Positions 1 to 7,430 of a stretch of DNA of 64,000 nt are shown one piece after another. Below the pieces are notes generated by a model. That model worked only from the letters and a program-made list of their open reading frames with translations, was not told the DNA's origin and did not search any database. The translations under genes and the position numbers were made by a program. Source of the DNA: Bradyrhizobium liaoningense (GTDB taxonomy: Bacteria; Pseudomonadota; Alphaproteobacteria; Rhizobiales; Xanthobacteraceae); contig NZ_JAFCJT010000018.1 of NCBI RefSeq assembly GCF_018130785.1, forward strand, positions 94,757-158,756. The letters are read 5' to 3'. The number at the start of each line of letters is the position of its first letter. Position 1 is the stretch's first letter.

Positions 1-1
1 C

Positions 2-298
2 GCCGTCAGCAATCTCACGCGCAGCCTTGCCCTCGAATTGGCGCCGAGAGGCGTGCGCGTCAATGCGGTTTGCCCGTCGACGACCTTTACCGACCTGACG
101 ACGCCGGTCTTCGAGCAGCATCCCGAAGTGCTGGCGCGACTGCTGCAACGTATCCCCATGGGCCGTGGAGCCCAGTCCGAGGAAATCGCAAGCGTCATTG
201 CGTTCCTCGCAAGCGACGACGCGAGCTTTGTAAATGGGGTGAACCTGCCGGTCGACGGCGGCGTCGGTGCGTCGAACGGGCAGGCCTTCTTCATGTAA
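2..298 (+). CDS. SDR family oxidoreductase, C-terminal part (5' end outside window)
   Basis: The reading frame is open from the first bases of the window, so only the C-terminal ~98 residues are present. The visible segment reads as the end of a classical short-chain dehydrogenase/reductase: helix 'LTRSLALELAPRGVRVNAVCP' with the post-catalytic VNAVCP strand, then 'EIASVIAFLASDDASFVNG' and the closing 'PVDGGVGAS', the usual FabG-like C-terminus. These are cytosolic NAD(P)-dependent oxidoreductases of diverse alcohols and ketones. The catalytic Ser-Tyr-Lys lies upstream and cannot be checked, so the substrate cannot be named. The TTG/GTG codons near position 38 are internal, not starts. The gene ends with TAA before a palindromic repeat. 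Confidence 0.85.
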   Translation, partial: AVSNLTRSLALELAPRGVRVNAVCPSTTFTDLTTPVFEQHPEVLARLLQRIPMGRGAQSEEIASVIAFLASDDASFVNGVNLPVDGGVGASNGQAFFM

Positions 299-340
299 CA
301 GGGATTGCTGTTGCCGATTGTCCGGCGGAGCCAACACCTC

Positions 341-423
341 CGTCATTGCGAGCGTAGCGAAGCAATCCAGGATCTCTCCGCGGAAAGAGTCTAGATTTGC
401 TTCGCTGCGCTCGCAATGACGAC
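341..423. repeat. Palindromic intergenic repeat, family A copy 1
   Basis: The outer arms CGTCATTGCGAGC and its complement near 409-423 pair, and so do the inner arms AGCGAAGCAATCCAG / CTAGATTTGCTTCGCTG, giving one long hairpin. A second, better conserved copy lies at 7178-7296. It sits between an SDR gene and the 3' end of a minus-strand gene. REP-like hairpins of this sequence type are common between Bradyrhizobium genes; a mobile or terminator-like role is inference. The rest of 299-591 shows no gene. Confidence 0.75.
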
Positions 424-591
424 TGAGAGAGTGTGCCTGTACTCTCCTTTCGTGCCCCGGACGCAGCGCAGCGTCTCTTCGACGGTGCGCTGCAGAGCCG
501 CGGGGCCCATGTTGCGAATGAGGTTGTGGCTACTGGGTCCCGGATCTGCGCTTCGCTTGTCCGGGACACGAGAATGAGTAGGCCGCGCCCC

Positions 592-1962
592 TTACGAGAA
601 GAACGCGATCTTCTCGGCCTGGGTCATGCGGCGGATTGGCGCCATGGGGTCGTTGGCCGCTGCGCGGGGCTTTTGCAGGATGCCGCTGGCGAGGATGGTG
701 GCGCCGAGCGAGGTCTCGGCGAGGGGCGAGGGCATCGGAAGCGTCGCGGTCGGCGTTGCGCCGAACGTCGCCGTGGCTGCCATAGCCGGGGCCGGCTGCT
801 CCATCACTTCGGCGGCGGCCTCCGCAATGGCGTCTGTGAGGCGCGCGAGCGAGTCCATCGCGATCGGCGCGTCTTCGGCGGGCTCCTGCGCGACTGCGGT
901 GGCGGCCGGCTCGGCTGCGACCGGCTGCGGAAGCTCGGCGGAAATCGGGGCTGCGACTTCCTCGATCATCGGTTCCGGAACGGCCACCTTCATCTCGACC
1001 GGCTCGATGATCTCGTCGAACTCCGGATCGGGCGCGGCCATCTCAAGCGCGATGGCCTCGAGCACGGCTTCGTCCTCGGCTTGCGCGGCAGCGTCGAGCG
1101 AGAACTCGTCGGTCACCTCCGCGAAGGCGGCGGGTTCGGCTGCCTCCTCGTCGGGCCCGGCGTGGTTGTCGGCGATCACCTCCGGCTCGATGGCGACGTC
1201 CATTGCCTCTTCGGCAACGGCGCGTGCTTCGGCGGTGCTGGCCGCATCAATCGCTGCTTCCGGCGCGGGAGTCGCTGCGATGTCCTGCGGCGTCTCCGTC
1301 AAAGCCACGGATGCTTCGGTTGCCATCGCGGCAGGCGCGGCCTCGACAGGCGCAGACGCCGCGACGAGCGCCTCCTGCACCGGCGCAGCCGCGGAATGCA
1401 CCGCCGCTTGCGGCGCTGTGTCGCCCTCACCATCAAGCTGCTCGACCCGATCCCTGAGCAGATCGAATGCGGCCTTGAGCTCGACGCGGGGGTCGATGGT
1501 CGATAGCTGTCCGCAAGCGGCCTCGATGGAGGCGAGCTGCGAATCAATGAGGTCGCAGATTCGCCCGTCGGCGCCGATCTCGCGCCAGCGCCAGGAGATC
1601 TCCTTGATGATGCGCACGCCGCGCGGAATCGGCGCGAGGCTCGCCTCGATCGCCGCGGGATCGAAGGCGGCGATCGCGATCGTCTCGGCCTCGCGGATGG
1701 CGCGGCGGATCTCGACCAGCGCCTCGGGCAGGCGATCTTCGACGACGGGTTGTCGCTGTGCCGCAAGGGTTTCTTCGATTTTCGCGACCGCATCGAGCAC
1801 CATGCGGGTATCCGCATTGCGGTTGCGCTTGGCATATTCGCCGAGGAACCAGCGGCCGCGCGCGGTCTCCATGAAGGCTTCGCGGATCGCGTCGTAATCC
1901 TGCTCGTTCGGCTCGGCCGCACGGGCAGACATAGGCGAGAGGGCGAATGCTTCGTTGGCCAT
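592..1962 (-). CDS. Hypothetical Ala/Pro/Glu-rich protein
   Basis: A 456-residue protein, starting at the ATG of 'MANEAFALSPMSAR' (an in-frame GTG/ATG 16 codons upstream is possible but overlaps the likely promoter). The first ~190 residues look folded: a conserved-looking helix 'EAFMETARGRWFLGEYAKRN', then 'VLDAVAKIEETLAAQ' and a paired-helix region with the tryptophan-rich 'EISWRWREIG'. The rest (about 210-420) is low-complexity, rich in Ala, Pro, Glu and Val, and probably disordered, ending in a short basic tail 'DPMAPIRRMTQAEKIAFFS'. There is no signal peptide or membrane segment. It is divergent from the MFS gene, 75 bp away. I do not recognise the family; a scaffold or signalling-associated role would be a guess. 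Confidence 0.7.
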   Translation of the reverse strand: MANEAFALSPMSARAAEPNEQDYDAIREAFMETARGRWFLGEYAKRNRNADTRMVLDAVAKIEETLAAQRQPVVEDRLPEALVEIRRAIREAETIAIAAFDPAAIEASLAPIPRGVRIIKEISWRWREIGADGRICDLIDSQLASIEAACGQLSTIDPRVELKAAFDLLRDRVEQLDGEGDTAPQAAVHSAAAPVQEALVAASAPVEAAPAAMATEASVALTETPQDIAATPAPEAAIDAASTAEARAVAEEAMDVAIEPEVIADNHAGPDEEAAEPAAFAEVTDEFSLDAAAQAEDEAVLEAIALEMAAPDPEFDEIIEPVEMKVAVPEPMIEEVAAPISAELPQPVAAEPAATAVAQEPAEDAPIAMDSLARLTDAIAEAAAEVMEQPAPAMAATATFGATPTATLPMPSPLAETSLGATILASGILQKPRAAANDPMAPIRRMTQAEKIAFFS

Positions 1963-2037
1963 GTCAATCTCGTCGCGCAAATCAGTGCGCGTTACTGTAA
2001 CGATCACCACGATATCGACCGAATCGCAATTGGTTTG

Positions 2038-3234
2038 ATGCCACCCGAATCACAAATCCCCACGCAAGCCACCGTGAAGCGGCGATTCGCCGTGAGCCTG
2101 GCGCTGTTCTATTCGGCCATCTTCGCGGTTGCGGGCACGCATCTGCCGTTCTTTCCGCTCTGGCTGAAGGCGATCGGCATCGACGCGGCCTGGATCGGCA
2201 TCATCAACGCGCTGCCGGCGATCACGCGCTTCACCACGCTGCCGCAGATCACCGCCCTTGCCGAAAAGCGCCATGCCATTCGCGCTGGCATGATGGCGTC
2301 GGTGCTGGCGACGGCGATCGGGTTCACGGCGGTCGCCTTGCAGCAGCAGCCGCTGGCGCTGTTCCTGATCTATGCGCTGACCTGCATGATGTGGACGCCC
2401 ACGACGCCGCTGACCGACGCCTATGCGCTGCGCGGCGTTGTGCGCTACGGGCTCGATTACGGACCCCTAAGGCTGTGGGGCTCGGCCGCGTTCGCCGCGG
2501 GGTCGCTCGCCTGCGGCTACCTCGTAGACCACATCGCGGCGCGCGATCTGATCTGGATCATCGTCGCGTGGGCCGTCGTTGCGGTCGCCGCCAGCCTGCT
2601 GCTTCGGCCGCTCGACGACGTCAGGCGAAGGACGACGGAGACGCATGCCGGCAAGGCCTTGCTGCGCGATGGCGGCTTCTGGGCCGTCATCGCGTCGGCC
2701 GCGCTGATCCAGGGCAGCCACGTCGCCTATTACACGTTCTCGGCCATCAACTGGCAGCTCCACGGCTTCGGCGGGCTGACGATCGCGGGCCTCTGGACGC
2801 TGGGTGTGATCGCCGAGATCGTCGTCTTCGCGCTGTCGCCGCGCTTCACGCTGTATCCGTCCACGCTGATCGCGATCGGCGGCGTGAGCGCGGTGGTGCG
2901 CTGGATCGTCACCGCGCAGGAGCCGCCGCTCGCGCTGCTCGCGATCGTGCAGCTCGGCCACGGCCTCACCTTCGGCATGACCATCGTCGGCACCATGAAT
3001 CTGCTGGTGCAGCGCGTGCCATCGCATCAGATCGCGCGGGGGCAGGGCTATTATGCCGCGTGCAACGGGCTGTTGGGGGCGGCGACCTCGATCGCGTCTG
3101 GCGCGATCTACGCCCGCATCGGCGATAGCCTCTATTACGTGATGGCGGCGATGGCCGCGGCCGGCGCGCTCGTGATCTGGTCGGCGCGGCATCGGCTCAA
3201 GGCTCATCCCCAGAGCGAGGAAGCGGGCGGATAG
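2038..3234 (+). CDS. MFS transporter, HcaT/MFS_1-like family
   Basis: A 398-residue inner-membrane carrier with about 12 hydrophobic segments. The start chosen is the ATG of 'MPPESQIPTQATVKRRF'; the frame stays open upstream into antisense of the neighbouring gene, so the longer version is rejected. The first membrane helix 'FAVSLALFYSAIFAVAGTHLPFFPLWL' followed by 'GIDAAWIGIINALPAITRF' matches the MFS_1-like/HcaT (3-phenylpropionate permease-type) group, which has the short 'FPLWLK' loop. A conserved 'YGPLRLWGSAAF' follows the sixth helix region. The substrate cannot be read from the sequence. It is convergent with the dipeptide epimerase gene, the two overlapping tail to tail by 31 bp. Confidence 0.85.
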   Translation: MPPESQIPTQATVKRRFAVSLALFYSAIFAVAGTHLPFFPLWLKAIGIDAAWIGIINALPAITRFTTLPQITALAEKRHAIRAGMMASVLATAIGFTAVALQQQPLALFLIYALTCMMWTPTTPLTDAYALRGVVRYGLDYGPLRLWGSAAFAAGSLACGYLVDHIAARDLIWIIVAWAVVAVAASLLLRPLDDVRRRTTETHAGKALLRDGGFWAVIASAALIQGSHVAYYTFSAINWQLHGFGGLTIAGLWTLGVIAEIVVFALSPRFTLYPSTLIAIGGVSAVVRWIVTAQEPPLALLAIVQLGHGLTFGMTIVGTMNLLVQRVPSHQIARGQGYYAACNGLLGAATSIASGAIYARIGDSLYYVMAAMAAAGALVIWSARHRLKAHPQSEEAGG

Positions 3235-4199
3235 ACCAGGCTGTCGTCGTAGCGAAGCCCGTGATCGCGGTCGCGCGCCAGCAGCAGCGGGCCGTCGAGA
3301 TCGACAAAGCGCGCCTGCGGCGTCACCAGCATTGCGGGGGCCATCGACAGCGAGGTCGCGACCATGCAGCCGATCATGATCTCGAAACCCAGCGCCTGCG
3401 CCGCATCGGCCATCGCCAGCGCCTCGGTGAGGCCGCCGGTCTTGTCGAGCTTGATGTTCACGGCGTCGTAGCGCTCGCGGAGCGGCGCGAGCGATGGGCG
3501 GTCATGCACGCTCTCGTCGGCGCAGACCGCGAGCGGCCGCTTGATCCGCGCCAGCGCGTCATCCTTCCCGGCCGGCAGCGGCTGCTCGACCAGGGTGACG
3601 CCGACGGCGTCGCAGGCGGCGAGATTCTGCTCCAGATTGGCCTCGGTCCAGGCCTCGTTGGCATCCACGATCAACTCGGATTCGGGGGCGGCTTTGCGAA
3701 CCGCGGCGATCCGCTCCGGATCGCCGTCGCCGCCAAGCTTGATCTTGAGCAGTGGCCGATGCGCGGCCTTGGCCGCCGCCGCCGCCATGGCTTCGGGGGC
3801 GCCTAACGAGATCGTGTAGGCCGTTGTGCGCTCGCCCGGGGTCGGGCGGTCCAGCAGGTTCCAGGCCCGCAGACCGGCCGCCTTGGCCTCGAGGTCGATC
3901 AGGGCGCAATCCAGCGCGTTGCGGGCCGCTCCCGGTGGCATGGCGCCTTGCAGGGCCTCGCGCGAGAGGCCGCCCGCGACGGCCGCCTGCATGGCCTGGA
4001 TCGCGGCAAGGGTCGCCTCGGGCGTTTCGCCGTAGCGGGGATAGGGCACGCACTCGCCGCGGCCGGTCAGGCCGTTTTGGATGATTTCGGCCACGACGGT
4101 CACGGCCTCGGTCTTGGCGCCCCGGCTGATGGTAAAACTGCCGGCGATGGGAAAGCGCTCGATTCGCGCGGCCAGGGCCGGAACTTTGCTGGAAGTCAT
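3204..4199 (-). CDS. Dipeptide epimerase (L-Ala-D/L-Glu epimerase type), enolase superfamily
   Basis: A 331-residue member of the mandelate-racemase/muconate-lactonizing subgroup. Visible landmarks are the capping domain with 'GRGECVPYPRYGET' (about 46-60), the catalytic lysine motif 'LLKIKLGG' (~150), the metal ligands 'IVDANEAW' (Asp), 'LVEQPLP' (Glu) and 'VCADESV' (Asp), and the second lysine in 'VNIKLDKTGGLTEA'. The paired KxK and K across the barrel are those of epimerases acting on L-Ala-L-Glu from peptidoglycan recycling; the PYPRYGE loop also favours this assignment. Some relatives epimerise other dipeptides, so the exact substrate is open. It is cytosolic, starts at ATG 4199, and is convergent with the MFS gene. 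Confidence 0.85.
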   Translation of the reverse strand: MTSSKVPALAARIERFPIAGSFTISRGAKTEAVTVVAEIIQNGLTGRGECVPYPRYGETPEATLAAIQAMQAAVAGGLSREALQGAMPPGAARNALDCALIDLEAKAAGLRAWNLLDRPTPGERTTAYTISLGAPEAMAAAAAKAAHRPLLKIKLGGDGDPERIAAVRKAAPESELIVDANEAWTEANLEQNLAACDAVGVTLVEQPLPAGKDDALARIKRPLAVCADESVHDRPSLAPLRERYDAVNIKLDKTGGLTEALAMADAAQALGFEIMIGCMVATSLSMAPAMLVTPQARFVDLDGPLLLARDRDHGLRYDDSLVYPPASSLWG

Positions 4200-4315
4200 T
4201 TTGAACTCTGGCGAAATCTGAACCTGCTAGTTACCTCTAGCAACTAACATTAACCAGTTGGGGATACCTTCTCTGGGTAAGGGCGTGTGCGCAACCATCT
4301 GATTCTATCCGTTTC

Positions 4316-5476
4316 TTGCGCCCCGGCACGGGAGCGGACACCTTGAGCGGCGATCCGAAGCTGGAACGGATTGCCAAAGGCAACGGGCTGGCACTCTGCG
4401 CCACCGGAACCTGGACCGCGAGCTTCGCGCCGGTCCTGGAGCGGATGGTGGCTGACGCCGAGAAGCTCGCCGGCGGCTCGCAAAGCATCTTCATTGACGT
4501 CTCCGAGGTCGCCAAGCTCGACACCTTCGGCGCCTGGCTGATCGAACGGCTGCGCCGCAGCCTGACCCAGGGCGCCGTCGAAGCGCAGATCGCGGGGCTC
4601 TCCGCCAATTATTCGAGCCTCGTGGACGAGGTGCGGCGGGTCAGGGCGACGCCGGTCGTCGACAGCAGCGCGGTCACCATCACCGGCATGCTGGAGCAGA
4701 TCGGCCGGGCCGTGGCCGGGGTCGCCGGCACGGTTGCGGGCCTCGTCGACATGCTCGGCGCGGTGCTCGCGGCGGGATTTCGCGTCTTGATCCACCCGCG
4801 TTCGTTCCGCCTGACCTCGACCGTGCACCACATGGAGCAGGTCTGCTGGCGCGCGGTGCCGATCATCGTGCTGATCACGTTCCTGATCGGCTGCATCATC
4901 GCCCAGCAGGGCATTTTTCATTTCCGCAGGTTCGGCGCCGACATCTTCGTTGTCGACATGCTCGGCGTGCTGGTGCTGCGCGAGATCGGCGTCCTCCTGG
5001 TCGCGATCATGGTCGCGGGTCGCTCCGGCAGCGCCTACACGGCCGAGCTCGGCTCGATGAAGATGCGCGAGGAGATCGACGCGCTGCGCACCATGGGTTT
5101 CGATCCGATCGAGGTCCTGGTGCTGCCGCGCATGCTGGCGCTGGTGCTGGCGCTGCCGATCCTCGCCTTCCTCGGCGCGATGGCCGCGCTTTATGGCGGC
5201 GGTCTTGTCGCCTGGCTCTATGGCGGCGTCGATCCCGAAGCCTTCCTGCTGCGCCTGCGCGACGCCATCTCGATCGACCATTTCATCGTCGGCATCGTGA
5301 AGGCACCTGTCATGGCGGCCGTGATCGGCATCGTCGCCTGCGTCGAGGGCCTCGCGGTGCAAGGCAGCGCGGAGTCGCTCGGACAGCACACCACGGCCTC
5401 CGTGGTGAAGGGCATCTTCTTCGTCATCGTCATGGACGGCGTGTTCGCCATCTTCTTCGCCTCGATCGGGATGTGA
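4316..5476 (+). CDS. mlaE: MlaE-family lipid ABC transporter permease with N-terminal STAS domain
   Basis: A protein of up to 386 residues. The N-terminal ~110 residues form a STAS-like domain ('IFIDVSEVAKLDTFGAWLIERLRRS'), equivalent to MlaB fused to the permease. The remainder is the MlaE permease with ~5 membrane helices and the family signatures 'QQGIFHFRRFGADIFVVDMLGVLVLREIGVLLVAIMVAGRSGSAYTAELGSMK'-type segment (about 195-255, key residues REIG, GRSGSA, AELG) and 'EEIDALRTMGFDP'. It is part of an inner-membrane complex moving phospholipids between the membranes. No ATG lies near the 5' end: the start is a TTG at 4316 or, more likely, TTG 4343 ('LSGDPKLER'). It overlaps the ATPase gene. 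Confidence 0.9.
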   Translation: MRPGTGADTLSGDPKLERIAKGNGLALCATGTWTASFAPVLERMVADAEKLAGGSQSIFIDVSEVAKLDTFGAWLIERLRRSLTQGAVEAQIAGLSANYSSLVDEVRRVRATPVVDSSAVTITGMLEQIGRAVAGVAGTVAGLVDMLGAVLAAGFRVLIHPRSFRLTSTVHHMEQVCWRAVPIIVLITFLIGCIIAQQGIFHFRRFGADIFVVDMLGVLVLREIGVLLVAIMVAGRSGSAYTAELGSMKMREEIDALRTMGFDPIEVLVLPRMLALVLALPILAFLGAMAALYGGGLVAWLYGGVDPEAFLLRLRDAISIDHFIVGIVKAPVMAAVIGIVACVEGLAVQGSAESLGQHTTASVVKGIFFVIVMDGVFAIFFASIGM

Positions 5477-6261
5477 CGATGGCGCAAGAAACTCAAAACG
5501 CGATTCAAGATCCGATCATCCGCGTCCGCGACATCACGGTGCAGTTCGGCGCGACGCGCGTGCTCGATGGCCTCAACCTCGACGTCAAGCGCGGCGAAAT
5601 CCTCGGCTTCGTCGGCCCGTCCGGTGCCGGCAAGTCGGTACTGACGCGCACCATCATCGGCCTCGTGCCGAAGGTCGCGGGCTCCATCGAGGTGTTCGGC
5701 GTCGACCTCGATTCCTCCAGCACCTCGCAGCGCCGCAGCGTCGAGCGCCGTTGGGGCGTGCTGTTTCAGCAGGGCGCGTTGTTCTCCTCGTTGACCGTCA
5801 GGCAGAACATCCAGTTTCCGATGCGCGAATATCTCCGGGTCTCGCAGCGGCTGATGGACGAGATCACCCTGGCCAAGCTCACCATGGTCGGGCTCAAGCC
5901 GGAAGTCGCGGATCGCTTTCCCTCGGAGCTGTCGGGCGGCATGATCAAGCGCGTGGCGCTGGCGCGCGCGCTGTCGCTCGATCCCGATCTCGTGTTCCTC
6001 GACGAGCCGACCTCGGGCCTCGATCCGATCGGCGCCGGCGATTTCGACGAGCTGGTCAGGACGCTCCAGCGTACTTTGGGCCTGACCGTTTTCATGGTAA
6101 CCCACGACCTCGACAGCCTTTACACAGCTTGCGACCGTATCGCCGTTTTAGGGAACGGTAAGATCATTGCGGCAGGGTCGATCGCCGACATGCAGGCCTC
6201 GCAGCATCCCTGGCTGAGACAATATTTCCACGGCAAGCGCGCCCGTGCGGTGATGGGCTGA
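5473..6261 (+). CDS. mlaF: MlaF-family ABC transporter ATP-binding protein
   Basis: A 262-residue cytosolic ATPase that powers the MlaE permease. It has Walker A 'GPSGAGKS' (~45), the signature 'LSGGMIKRVALARAL' (~155; the LSGGM-KR form is typical of MlaF), Walker B 'LVFLDEPTSGLDP' and the switch histidine in 'VFMVTHDL'. The start is either GTG 5473, overlapping the mlaE stop by 4 bases, or ATG 5479; the coupling argues for translation linked to mlaE. The C-terminus 'WLRQYFHGKRARAVMG' resembles other alphaproteobacterial MlaF proteins. Confidence 0.93.
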   Translation: MTMAQETQNAIQDPIIRVRDITVQFGATRVLDGLNLDVKRGEILGFVGPSGAGKSVLTRTIIGLVPKVAGSIEVFGVDLDSSSTSQRRSVERRWGVLFQQGALFSSLTVRQNIQFPMREYLRVSQRLMDEITLAKLTMVGLKPEVADRFPSELSGGMIKRVALARALSLDPDLVFLDEPTSGLDPIGAGDFDELVRTLQRTLGLTVFMVTHDLDSLYTACDRIAVLGNGKIIAAGSIADMQASQHPWLRQYFHGKRARAVMG

Positions 6262-6277
6262 GGTGCCGGAGTAGCTG

Positions 6278-7153
6278 ATGGAAACGCGGGCAAATTACGT
6301 CTTGATCGGGTCGTTCACGCTGGCCGTGATCGCCGCGGCGATCGGCTTCGTGCTGTGGTTCCAGTCACTGCACACCACCAAGCAGCGCAGCCCCCTGCGC
6401 GTCGTGTTCGAGGGCCCGGCGGCGGGCCTGCGCAACGGTGGCAGCGTCAATTTCAACGGTATCAGGGTGGGTGAAGTGGTCTCGGTGAAGCTCGACAACC
6501 CGCGGCGGGTTGTCGCACTCGCCATGGTCGAGAACAACGCGCCGATCCGCAAGGACACCCTGGTCGGCCTCGAATTCCAGGGCCTGACCGGTGTTGCCGC
6601 GATCTCGCTCAAGGGCGGCGAGGAGACGGCTCCGCCGCCGCCTCTCGACGAGGACGGCATCCCGTCGCTGACGGCCGATCCCAACAAGCTCCAGGACGTC
6701 ACCGAGGCGATCCGCGGCACGCTCCAGAACATCAACAAGATCGTGGCCGACAATCAGGAGTCGGTGAAGAACTCGCTGAAGAACCTCGAGACCTTCACCA
6801 ACTCGCTCGCACGCAACTCCGAGAAGATCGACGGCGTGATGGCCAAGGTCGACGGCGTGATGCTCAAGGCCGACAGCCTTATGCTCGGCCTCAACACGCT
6901 CGCCGGCGGCAAGGACGGCGGCGAGTTGTTCCAGGCTGTGAAGTCGATCCGCGAGCTGGCCGACGATTTCGACAAGCGCTCCGGTGCATTGATGACCGAC
7001 GGTCGCCGTACGCTCGGCGACATCAGCCGCGCCGTGAACAATTTTGATCGCAACCCGACCCGCGTGCTGTTCGGCGCCAGCAACAGCACGCAACCGGCTC
7101 CGCCGCCCGAGCCGCCGAGAGCGGCGCCTTCGAACGAGCGCCGGCGGCAGTAG
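6278..7153 (+). CDS. mlaD: MlaD/MCE-domain lipid-binding protein
   Basis: A 291-residue protein starting 17 bp after mlaF. One N-terminal membrane helix ('YVLIGSFTLAVIAAAIGFVLWF', about 7-28) anchors it in the inner membrane. It is followed by a single MCE domain (about 40-115, with 'AAGLRNGGSVNFNGIRVGEV' and 'GLEFQGLTGVAAISLKGG'), then ~150 residues of predicted helix rich in Asn/Lys/Asp, and a Pro-rich tail. MCE proteins form hexameric rings that carry lipid through the periplasm. No MlaC-type or auxiliary lipoprotein gene follows, so the partners must be elsewhere or absent. Confidence 0.92.
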   Translation: METRANYVLIGSFTLAVIAAAIGFVLWFQSLHTTKQRSPLRVVFEGPAAGLRNGGSVNFNGIRVGEVVSVKLDNPRRVVALAMVENNAPIRKDTLVGLEFQGLTGVAAISLKGGEETAPPPPLDEDGIPSLTADPNKLQDVTEAIRGTLQNINKIVADNQESVKNSLKNLETFTNSLARNSEKIDGVMAKVDGVMLKADSLMLGLNTLAGGKDGGELFQAVKSIRELADDFDKRSGALMTDGRRTLGDISRAVNNFDRNPTRVLFGASNSTQPAPPPEPPRAAPSNERRRQ

Positions 7154-7177
7154 GCGTTTAGTCCACGTCTCTCTCCT

Positions 7178-7296
7178 CGTCATTGCGAGCGACTTGTCCG
7201 CCGTAGCTCGAAGAGCGAAGGCGGAAGCGAAGCAATCCAGACTTCCTCTGAGGAAGCAGTCTGGATTGCTTCGTCGCTTCGCTGCTCGCAATGACG
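7178..7296. repeat. Palindromic intergenic repeat, family A copy 2
   Basis: The outer arms CTCGTCATTGCGAGC and its complement at about 7283-7297, and the inner arms AGCGAAGCAATCCAGACT / AGTCTGGATTGCTTCG, make a long hairpin after mlaD. It shares its arms with the copy at 341-423, but the two loops differ: this copy has an extra segment after the left arm. Confidence 0.8.
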
Positions 7297-7361
7297 AGTT
7301 TGGGGTGGCTGCGTCAATCTTCAACACGCATTGAGTTGCCGGCGCAATGGCGACCCAAAAC

Positions 7362-7390
7362 AAAACGGAGCCCGTGAGGGCTCCGTTTTT
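7362..7390. terminator. Rho-independent terminator, bidirectional
   Basis: A perfect 12-bp stem AAAACGGAGCCC / GGGCTCCGTTTT with a GTGA loop, flanked by A's on one side and T's on the other. It lies between the plus-strand mla operon and the minus-strand giant coiled-coil gene, so it can end both. Confidence 0.9.
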
Positions 7391-7430
7391 CATTCGCTAT
7401 TCGCTACCCGCCATTTGTGCGCCTTGCCGC

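Noticed and set aside
1750..2037. 96-codon N-terminal extension of the MFS gene
   Set aside because: It runs antisense through the neighbouring gene and its promoter; the ATG at 2038 directly precedes the first membrane helix.
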